From positions 1 to 6,545 of the forward strand of contig JAJZBP010000115.1 in the NCBI GenBank assembly GCA_021798855.1: a stretch of DNA of 6,545 bases, given 5' to 3'. This DNA is from Bacillota bacterium (lineage in GTDB: Bacteria > Bacillota > Sulfobacillia > JAJZIM01 > JAJZBP01). A program made the translations under genes and the position numbers. Under the pieces are notes generated by a model. That model was not told the origin of the DNA and made no database searches. It worked only from the letters and a program-made list of their open reading frames with translations. Position 1 is the first letter of the stretch. Every line of letters begins with the position of its first letter. Below are positions 1-4,864 of the stretch, piece by piece.

Positions 1-183
1 CAGTTTGTTGGCGGCGTCGTGTTAATTACAGCCGGATACTCCGCCGACGGCAAGTATTCCCATTACTTCCTTTCGCAAGTGCCAATCGAGGTGGGCAATA
101 TAAAGCTGCCTGCCGGACAATACATACTTGGCTATGTTCGACAGGGCGACGGACTGGCAATCGCGCATCCGTCGGTGTCATGA
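1..183 (+). CDS. C-terminal fragment of an unidentified protein (5' end outside window)
   Basis: Frame 1 is open from the first base to a TGA at 181-183 and encodes about 60 residues without a start in the window, so this is the tail of a longer gene. The peptide has an ordinary soluble, beta-rich look, with segments such as QVPIEVGNIKLPAGQYILGY followed by VRQGDGLAIAHPSVS. The pattern 'I.VG..KLPAG.Y..GY.R.GDGL' resembles small beta-sandwich hypothetical proteins, but I cannot name a family. Codon use is less GC-biased than in the neighbours. The gene converges on the DinB remnant that ends at 262. A second plus-strand frame stays open beyond the stop to 346, so the end could be frameshifted, but nothing recognisable is encoded there. 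Coding status is likely; function is unknown. Confidence 0.5.
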   Translation, partial: QFVGGVVLITAGYSADGKYSHYFLSQVPIEVGNIKLPAGQYILGYVRQGDGLAIAHPSVS

Positions 184-261
184 CCCGCGTAACGCAGCCG
201 GTTCGCTGGGGATCCCAACCGGTGAGGGACTGGTCGTAAAGAGCCGGGTTCCAGTTAACGG

Positions 262-487
262 TCAACGGTTCCCCGATCCCGGCATCACTTCGTCCGCCGA
301 CGGCCCGTACACGGAAGGCACCGGAATGTCCAAAAGGCGCAGGTAGACCGTCAACTGCCCCCAAGCCAAGAGACTTGGGATGGGGCTTCCAATCCCACTT
401 GTCGTCCGGCAGCCGATCCAACACCCGGCAGGTGGTCCCGAACTCGTGGTTCCAACCGCGCAAAAATCCTTCGGCAATTCGGCCCAT
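262..487 (-). pseudogene. DinB-family protein, internally deleted and frameshifted
   Basis: The intact family is a four-helix metal-binding (DinB/YfiT-like) protein of roughly 150-170 residues. Here the ATG at 487 opens MGRIAEGFLRGWNHEFGTTC, then DRLPDDKWDWKPHPKSLGLG, a typical DinB N-terminus with the conserved W-K-P-H-P-K-S. In the family this continues with about 90 residues ending in a HHRGQ motif. Instead a run of five G (plus-strand C358-362) leads directly, in the other frame, into QLTVYLRLLDIPVPSVYGPS and ADE, the usual C-terminus, stopping at 262-264. The middle of the gene and its metal-binding histidines are gone, and the reading frame is lost: from the ATG the actual frame runs through unrelated sequence to 26. 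The ATG lies one base after the amidohydrolase stop, behind AAAGGGGG (499-506), so it was the second gene of that operon. Loss of function is an inference from the missing core. Confidence 0.8.
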
Positions 488-488
488 T

Positions 489-1763
489 TTAAACATCGCC
501 CCCTTTAGCATGGGAGTTTCGCCCAAGGCTCCGAAAACTCCTATCAACATCCGTTTCAGCAAAGGTGGCGCGGTGGGCCTTCCGGTCCAGTCGGCCACCG
601 GACCGCCAGACTCCGACAATTTCGCGGGTGGCCTTGATCTCCTTGGTGGGGTCGCCGTCGACCAGGAGCAGGTCCGCTCGCCGGCCGGAAGCAATCCGAC
701 CACGGTCGTTGAGCCCAAAGCACCGGGCGGGCAACGCAGTTGCCGCCGCCAAAGCATCAACCGGTCCCAATCCGGCCTGCACGAGCAGTTCCAACTCGTG
801 GTGTAGGGCTATTCCGTGCCCGGCCACCCACCACACGGGACTCTCCCGCGCCGGGATGCCGGCGGCGGCGTCGGTCCCGGCCAGGATGGGGATGCCGGCA
901 CCGTGCAGCAGCCGGGTGGTGCGTAACGCTCCGGCGAAGTCGAGCCGGGGAAGCCGCGGCGGATCCTCAGCCACCAGTCGGCGCACCCGCGGGTCCAGGA
1001 ATGGTCCGAGACGCGGATGGTCGAACAGTTGACGGCGGGCGGCGTCGCCCGCGCCGGAGGCCAGGGCCGAGAGGCGCAACGTGGGGACGACGAAGTCGCC
1101 GTTTCGGCGCAGGCGCGCCAGCAACGCGGCGTCGGGGGCGAGGTCTTGGAGGACGTGGGCCAGGCCGTCCCCGCCGGCTTCGATGAACCGTCGCGCCGCC
1201 GTGGCGCTTTCGGCGTGGGCCAAAACCCGTTTCCCGCCGGCGTGGGCGGCATCGACCAAAGCCCGCAAGGTTTCCGGCGACAGACCGATCGGCCGCCCTC
1301 CGGGGTCGACGAAAACCTTGATGTAATCGGCGCCTTCGCGGATTCGGGCCTGGACAAACGCAACGGCTTCCGCCGGCCCCGCGACCACCGGCGCGTCCTT
1401 GAACAGCCAGCCGCCGGGAGGGACGGCGCCCTGGAGGGACGAGCGGCAATCGGCCACGTCGGCGCGGCCGGCCGCCGCGGCGCGCAACCCTCCGGCAACC
1501 TCCGGGCGGTTGTACATGTCCAGTTCGGTCGTCACGCCGAAGGCCAGGGCTTGCTCCAGGTTGCCGAGGCGCGCGTGGACATGGCAGTCGATCAGGCCCG
1601 GCAGCAGGGTGCCGCCCCGACCGTCAACGGTCTTGACTCCGGAAGGCGGGCTTAAATCCACCCCCACCTCCGTGATCAGGCCGCCGCGCAATACCACGGC
1701 GTTGGCCTTGACGAGCCGTTCCCCGTCGAAGATCCGGACGTTTCGGATCAATGTGTCGGACAA
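489..1763 (-). CDS. Metal-dependent amidohydrolase (imidazolonepropionase/prolidase-like)
   Basis: Encodes 424 residues, the normal size for this amidohydrolase group. An N-terminal beta-sandwich piece (1-52) leads into LLPGLIDCHVHARLGNLEQA, whose HxH pair (H61, H63) is the first metal ligand set. The TIM barrel then supplies K149 (DYIKVFVDPGG; position of the carboxylated lysine in binuclear members), H183 (LAHAES), H203 (GLAHVLQD) and D298 (LAGTDAAAGIP). The C-terminus returns to the small sandwich (GRIASGRRADLLLVDGDP). All expected ligands are present, so it is probably active as a hydrolase of a cyclic amide, peptide or similar C-N bond; the substrate cannot be read from sequence. No signal peptide is seen, so it is cytoplasmic. 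The start is a TTG at 1763, eight bases after AAAGAGGGG (1772-1780); no in-frame ATG in the first residues has a better site. It was the promoter-proximal gene of a unit with the DinB remnant. Confidence 0.9.
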   Translation of the reverse strand: MSDTLIRNVRIFDGERLVKANAVVLRGGLITEVGVDLSPPSGVKTVDGRGGTLLPGLIDCHVHARLGNLEQALAFGVTTELDMYNRPEVAGGLRAAAAGRADVADCRSSLQGAVPPGGWLFKDAPVVAGPAEAVAFVQARIREGADYIKVFVDPGGRPIGLSPETLRALVDAAHAGGKRVLAHAESATAARRFIEAGGDGLAHVLQDLAPDAALLARLRRNGDFVVPTLRLSALASGAGDAARRQLFDHPRLGPFLDPRVRRLVAEDPPRLPRLDFAGALRTTRLLHGAGIPILAGTDAAAGIPARESPVWWVAGHGIALHHELELLVQAGLGPVDALAAATALPARCFGLNDRGRIASGRRADLLLVDGDPTKEIKATREIVGVWRSGGRLDRKAHRATFAETDVDRSFRSLGRNSHAKGGDV

Positions 1764-2111
1764 ACGCTTTTCCCCTCTTTATGGAGAACTTTGCTGCGGA
1801 GTGTTTCGTTCCGGAAGGTTCTTCCCCCACGGCCGACCAAGTCCAAAATTCGGTTGCATTTGCGGCCGGCAAGCCCCATGATACCTCAAAAAACGTTGTT
1901 CCGGCACACCAGCCCACCGGTGTTCGCCACCGGCGGCGCAAAGGGTTGTCCCACTCCGAAAAAACACAACCGAACCCCGTCCGCGGATTTTAAGGTCAGC
2001 GCAAAAAGCCGCAAACCCGATTGGCCGAAGGGGAGAACGATTGGGGGGAGAAAAGAGAGGGAGTGGCAGCCGCTCTCCCCCCACTCCAAGTTGGTGTCCC
2101 GATGTCTTTTG
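1764..2111. other. Intergenic region upstream of the amidohydrolase
   Basis: No gene on either strand is supported here. The minus-strand promoter of the amidohydrolase should lie inside it. A TATCAT hexamer (minus strand, complement of 1878-1883) is the best -10-like site, but no good -35 precedes it, so I do not call a promoter. Small hairpins are present, for example CCGGTG/CACCGG at 1917-1922 and 1928-1933 with a five-base loop, and GGTTGT/ACAACC arms around 1945-1975. The purine-rich stretch near 2036-2062 holds the stem listed separately. Confidence 0.5.
2043..2087 (-). terminator. Possible hairpin terminator after the small membrane-protein genes
   Basis: Two alternative stems can form just downstream of the second small gene. 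One pairs GGGGGGAGA (2043-2051) with TCTCCCCCC (2074-2082), a perfect 9-bp arm with a 22-base loop. The other pairs GGAGTGG (2060-2066) with CCACTCC (2081-2087), 7 bp with a 14-base loop. Read on the minus strand, the second stem is followed by CTCTCTTTTCTCC, a pyrimidine-rich but not uniform T tract. Placement supports termination; the weak T tract argues for caution. Confidence 0.3.
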
Positions 2112-2282
2112 CTATTTGCTATGTGGGTCGAAGACGATGAACAAAAAACCGGCGGCAATCAGGGTCCAGCCCAACACCACCAAGGCCGGGAAGAACAGGA
2201 CCAGGACCAGACCTCCCACCACCAGCAAAGCCCCGATCATCCCCAGGGCGCCGACTTCGGTAATGGCCAACTTGGCTTCCAT
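2112..2282 (-). CDS. Small hydrophobic membrane protein A (56 aa)
   Basis: Encodes MEAKLAITEVGALGMIGALL and then a hydrophobic run ending FLFIVFDPHSK. Two membrane segments fit, about residues 11-30 and 32-51, joined at FFPA, with a short acidic N-terminus and a charged C-terminal tail. The start is the ATG at 2282, six bases after a near-perfect site AAGGGAGGTGA (2289-2299); the in-frame ATG at 2288 touches that site and is too close. The core FPALVVLGWTLIAAG matches FPAMALVGWVLIVLG of the neighbouring small gene 68 bases upstream, so the two are probably paralogues transcribed together. I do not recognise a named family and give no function beyond a membrane location. Confidence 0.75.
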   Translation of the reverse strand: MEAKLAITEVGALGMIGALLVVGGLVLVLFFPALVVLGWTLIAAGFLFIVFDPHSK

Positions 2283-2288
2283 CCGCAT

Positions 2289-2299
2289 TCACCTCCCTT
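2289..2299 (-). promoter_or_regulatory. Ribosome binding site of small membrane protein A
   Basis: AAGGGAGGTGA on the minus strand, six bases before the ATG at 2282. Its strength is the main evidence that this very short frame is translated. Confidence 0.75.
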
Positions 2300-2350
2300 C
2301 CGAACGGCTTTCTATGGCTTCCCCGCCAGCGGACGCCTGCCTCTCCCGCT

Positions 2351-2512
2351 TCAGATAACCAGGAGCAAAAGCCCGAGAACGATCAGCACCCAACCCACCA
2401 GAGCCATGGCCGGGAACAGGAGGACGAGGATAATCCCCAAGATCACCAGTGTTAAACCGGCTCCATCCATGGCGAGGGGGGTAATGATTGGATGGGTGGA
2501 TTGAACTTCCAA
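2351..2512 (-). CDS. Small hydrophobic membrane protein B (53 aa)
   Basis: Reading from a TTG at 2512, the product begins MEVQSTHPIITPLAMDGAGL and continues with about 33 almost wholly hydrophobic residues to the end (LTLVILGIILVLLFPAMALV, then GWVLIVLGLLLLVI). This fits two short membrane helices hinged at the FPA, with a polar N-terminal arm. TTG is chosen because the site AAAGGAGGTGA (2519-2529) ends six bases before it; the in-frame ATG at codon 15 has no site of its own. The frame that contains an ATT right after the ribosome binding site runs into a stop. The protein shares FPA-x4-GW-x-LI-x2-G with the downstream small gene. Family and function are not recognised. Confidence 0.72.
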   Translation of the reverse strand: MEVQSTHPIITPLAMDGAGLTLVILGIILVLLFPAMALVGWVLIVLGLLLLVI

Positions 2513-2518
2513 ATGGTG

Positions 2519-2529
2519 TCACCTCCTTT
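2519..2529 (-). promoter_or_regulatory. Ribosome binding site deciding the TTG start of small protein B
   Basis: AAAGGAGGTGA on the minus strand, an essentially complete match to the 16S anti-Shine-Dalgarno, six bases before TTG 2512. It fixes the start of a gene that lacks an ATG at its proper position. Confidence 0.75.
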
Positions 2530-2580
2530 ATGGCACGGGAGCCACCCCCGGCGGCGAACTGGGCGTCAGAGGGTTTAGTA

Positions 2581-2699
2581 CGACCGCAACGCGGTCGGTG
2601 GAGAGTGAAGCGGAGGGTCCTCTATGGTCCTTCGCGAAGCGAGTGGAATCCCGGAGCTTCACTCCACGTTTGCCGGAGGTCCTCGGCGGCAAAGCCGCC
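2581..2699. repeat. Cluster of inverted repeats between two genes
   Basis: Four hairpins stand in a row. They are CGACCGC/GCGGTCG (2581-2587 and 2591-2597, three-base loop); a long imperfect dyad with arms GTGGAGAGTGAAGC (2598-2611) and GCTTCACTCCAC (2656-2667), identical except for a two-base bulge; the self-complementary CTTCGCGAAG (2630-2639) inside it; and GGCGGC/GCCGCC (2685-2690 and 2694-2699). The motif GGTCCT occurs three times (2616, 2626, 2678). The cluster lies in the 270-base gap between the 75-aa gene and small protein B. It could be a dispersed REP- or MITE-like repeat or a structured leader of the small-protein transcript. No T tract follows, so a simple terminator is unlikely. 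Confidence 0.55.
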
Positions 2700-2782
2700 T
2701 GCGCCACGCTCCAGGCGACGGGCGTATGTACGGAGGCGAAACCTTCCTTTTTTCTCCGTCCGCGCGCGTCCCGGCGTTCGGT

Positions 2783-3010
2783 TCACCGGCCCAACAACCG
2801 GAACACCAACTTCAAAGCCTCCTCCCGCGGGTCGGCGGTCCGCCCTCCGGCAGTTTTCCCGGCATCCGCCGGCAGACTGCCGCCGATTGACAAACCGAAC
2901 TCGCGAACGCGGTGCAACAGCCGTTCCCGTTCCCCCGACGGCAGGGAATCAACCATGTTGCGAACTTCCTTGGCCAATTCACCCAGTCCCCCGTCACTCG
3001 TGGCCTGCAT
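2783..3010 (-). CDS. Hypothetical charged helical protein (75 aa)
   Basis: The frame starts MQATSDGGLGELAKEVRNMV and ends EALKLVFRLLGR. The first half looks like an amphipathic helix rich in E and R (LAKEVRNMVDSLPSGERERL, LHRVREFGLSI). A Gly/Ala-rich linker (about residues 43-60) is followed by a short second helix. There is no signal peptide, membrane segment or cysteine. The ATG at 3010 follows AAAGGGTGGG by three bases, a usable though not ideal ribosome binding site. Third codon positions are GC-rich in the way expected of real genes here, while the longer plus-strand frames over the same bases give Arg/Pro/Ser-rich nonsense. It lies 141 bases downstream of the subtilase gene in the same direction and could share its transcript. 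Family not recognised. Confidence 0.6.
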   Translation of the reverse strand: MQATSDGGLGELAKEVRNMVDSLPSGERERLLHRVREFGLSIGGSLPADAGKTAGGRTADPREEALKLVFRLLGR

Positions 3011-3151
3011 GATCCCACCCTTTCGTTTTTTTCACACCGCGCCCGATGAAAGATGGGCGACCGTTGGCCCGCCGTCCCCGGACCGCTCATTCCCGTTCCA
3101 CCACACCTGCTCCCGGGTTAAACGGTGCATGAAGCCTTTGTCACCGGACCC

Positions 3152-4531
3152 TTAGGTGAGGGCAACCTCACCCGCCCCGTCCGCCGAGTCCTCTTCCACC
3201 CCCGTCGGCCCGGCCACCGGGAAAGGCACCTGCCCGATGGCCGCCAGGCCATCCACATACCCCTTTCCCTCCACGTCCACTCCGAGCCCGCGTTTCTGAG
3301 CCGTGTCGGTCAGGGTCGTTTTCACCTGTTCCGGGGTGAACCCGGGGTTTTTCTCCAAGATGAGGGCGGCCAGGCCGGCCACCAACGGCGTGGCCATGGA
3401 AGTTCCCGACATGCTGATGTAGGCCGCGTCCACCCGGTTTGCCCTCAGCATCTTATCCAGGTAGGAACCGGGTGAACGCAGGGAGATCACCCCGACTCCC
3501 GGAGAAACCAGGTCCGGCTTGTGCAGTCCGTCGATGGTCGGCCCGCAACTGGAAAAGGAAGCGATCCGATCGTCCGCCCGGGAGACGGTTCGCATGTCGT
3601 TCATAGCACCCACGGTAATGACCTGGGGTGAAATGCCCGGACTGGAGATGGTCCCCGTGTTTGGCCCGTCGTTGCCGGCCGCGACGCAGACCACGATCCC
3701 CGCATCCCAGGCCTTGCCGACCGCCTGGCAAATGGGATCGTGCCGGTAGGAGCCCAACGCCGCCCCCCCCAACGACATGGAGATGATGCGAATGCCGTAC
3801 TTTTCTTTATTTTCCAGGCACCATTGAACGCCGGCGATGATGGTGGAGGCCATCCCCATACCGTATTTGTTCAACACCTTCACTCCGACCAAGGAAACTT
3901 CGTTGGCCGGTCCCCGGTATTTCCCTCCCGAAAGGTATCCGTCACCGCCCACGTCCCCGGCGCAGTGGGTACCGTGCCCATAGTCGTCGTAAGGTTTGCG
4001 ACGGTTGTTGAGCAAATCGGCAAAACCAACCAGCCTTTGGGTTTGATGGACCAGATCCTGGTGGGGATAGATCCCCGTATCCACGATGGCCACGGCAACC
4101 CCCCGTCCGCAGAACCCTTCCGCCCACACCCGGTCGGCCAGGACACTGGGCGACGCAACGTCCAGCAGGGCCGAAACCTGATAGTCGGAGTGGATTCTGA
4201 CCACCCCGTCGCTGTTCGCCAGCCTGGCGATGGCCTCCACCGGCAGATAGCCGGCAAAGCCGTCCACCAGGGGAAGGTGGCGCTTCAGGCGCCCTTCCAT
4301 CCGGCGCACCCAACTCTCCCACTGCCCATTTTGGCGCGTGGTGCCGTACTCTTCAGTCTTCATCTGCACGATTACCGGCAGCCATAGGGTCGACTTCTTG
4401 ATTTCGACGGCCTGCCGGTGCAAAACGCACGGCAACCCCCGTGGCGGGCGATGCAGGTTGAAGATATGTCGGCGCAATTGGGGGTCCAGCTTATGTCCGC
4501 ACCGGCGGAGCCATTGCAGGTTGTTTAACAT
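3152..4531 (-). CDS. aprX: S8 subtilisin-like serine protease, AprX type
   Basis: A 459-residue serine protease with a full subtilase domain. The catalytic aspartate is D151 (VAVAIVDTGIYPHQDL), histidine H186 (YDDYGHGTHCAGDV) and serine S378 (MSGTSMATPLVAGL), with the oxyanion asparagine N287 (CVAAGNDGPNTG). The whole length aligns by eye with Bacillus AprX, including the N-terminal GHKLDPQLRR...LHRP region, YDD-GHGTHCAGDV, KVLNK-G-G and ISLRSPGSYLDK. Like AprX it has no signal peptide, so it is expected in the cytoplasm; its natural substrate is not known from sequence. The start is the ATG at 4531 (MLNNLQWLRR), which lines up with the AprX N-terminus and follows AAGGTGAGGAAGG by two bases. 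A start 31 codons further upstream is open but lacks homology. C-terminal to the domain there is a short acidic tail (about 441-459). SFSSCGPT has Cys where most relatives have Arg. The IS607 element lies directly upstream. Confidence 0.93.
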   Translation of the reverse strand: MLNNLQWLRRCGHKLDPQLRRHIFNLHRPPRGLPCVLHRQAVEIKKSTLWLPVIVQMKTEEYGTTRQNGQWESWVRRMEGRLKRHLPLVDGFAGYLPVEAIARLANSDGVVRIHSDYQVSALLDVASPSVLADRVWAEGFCGRGVAVAIVDTGIYPHQDLVHQTQRLVGFADLLNNRRKPYDDYGHGTHCAGDVGGDGYLSGGKYRGPANEVSLVGVKVLNKYGMGMASTIIAGVQWCLENKEKYGIRIISMSLGGAALGSYRHDPICQAVGKAWDAGIVVCVAAGNDGPNTGTISSPGISPQVITVGAMNDMRTVSRADDRIASFSSCGPTIDGLHKPDLVSPGVGVISLRSPGSYLDKMLRANRVDAAYISMSGTSMATPLVAGLAALILEKNPGFTPEQVKTTLTDTAQKRGLGVDVEGKGYVDGLAAIGQVPFPVAGPTGVEEDSADGAGEVALT

Positions 4532-4667
4532 GGCCTTCCTCACCTTCGCTTTTTGTCGCACCATAATACGCGCGACACGGCTTGTGGTGAGCAAAAAGCG
4601 TTGAAACCCCAACTCATGCCCCAAACCCGGGCTTTCGGAGTTTCGCCGGAGGCCCGCAATTGCAAAT

Positions 4668-4688
4668 GGCGGGCACGCCGTGCCCGCC
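4668..4688. repeat. Perfect GC-rich palindrome
   Basis: The arms GGCGGGCACG (4668-4677) and CGTGCCCGCC (4679-4688) are exact reverse complements around one central base. As RNA it forms a stem of eight to nine base pairs on either strand. Read on the minus strand it is followed by ATTTGCAATTG rather than a T run, so terminator function is weak; a dispersed palindromic repeat or a protein-binding site is also possible. An adjoining GCAATTGC palindrome sits at 4656-4663. Confidence 0.5.
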
Positions 4689-4800
4689 GAACTTGATCAT
4701 CGCACTTTAATCGGCTCCGGTGGGAAGGAGGCCCCCCCACGGCGACAACCGATCGACCACCGAGCGCCCTCGTCCCGGTGTCCATCCGCAAATCCGCTCC

Positions 4801-4836
4801 GAAAATACTCAACAAATATAAACATTGAGGATTTTC
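4801..4836. promoter_or_regulatory. AT-rich dyad, 12-bp arms with 12-bp spacer (possible binding site)
   Basis: GAAAATACTCAA (4801-4812) and TTGAGGATTTTC (4825-4836) are inverted copies with one mismatch, separated by the AT-only-looking spacer CAAATATAAACA. The block is a sharp AT island in GC-rich surroundings, about 30 bases beyond the tnpB stop. It may be a regulator or recombinase binding site, a melting-prone promoter element, or part of the element's right end. The symmetry is seen directly; the role is inference. Confidence 0.45.
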
Positions 4837-4864
4837 ACTTATTGTTCGCTCTCCGCCGGCGGGC

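Larger units (their letters stand above)
4532..4864. other. Region between the subtilase gene and the IS607-type element
   Basis: No gene is supported. It should contain the right end of the insertion element, any guide region of its omegaRNA, and the native or acquired promoter of the subtilase. TATTAT (minus strand, complement of 4563-4568), 31 bases before the subtilase start, is a good -10-like hexamer, but the sequence 17 bases upstream is a poor -35. Two symmetrical sequences, at 4668-4688 and 4801-4836, are listed separately. The long minus-strand frame that crosses this gap has no family-like sequence. Confidence 0.5.

Noticed and set aside
1017..1655. Long plus-strand frame of 212 codons opposite the amidohydrolase
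   Set aside because: It is the antisense shadow of a gene with complete active-site motifs. No ribosome binding site or family-like sequence is seen.
2581..2699. CRISPR array
   Set aside because: The repeats are inverted, differ in sequence and are not evenly spaced; there are no direct repeats of constant length with unique spacers.
2513..2782. T-box or other known riboswitch upstream of the small membrane proteins
   Set aside because: The hairpins are clear, but no T-box sequence (GGGTGGNACCGCG-like) or other known riboswitch core is visible.
2488..3155. Overlapping plus-strand frames of 174 and 185 codons
   Set aside because: Arg/Pro/Ser-rich composition without motifs. They cross the inverted-repeat cluster and lie opposite the 75-aa gene, which has better start signals.
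4532..4624. Upstream in-frame start giving a 490-residue subtilase
   Set aside because: The extra 31 residues do not resemble AprX, while the ATG at 4531 has a ribosome binding site and fits the family N-terminus.
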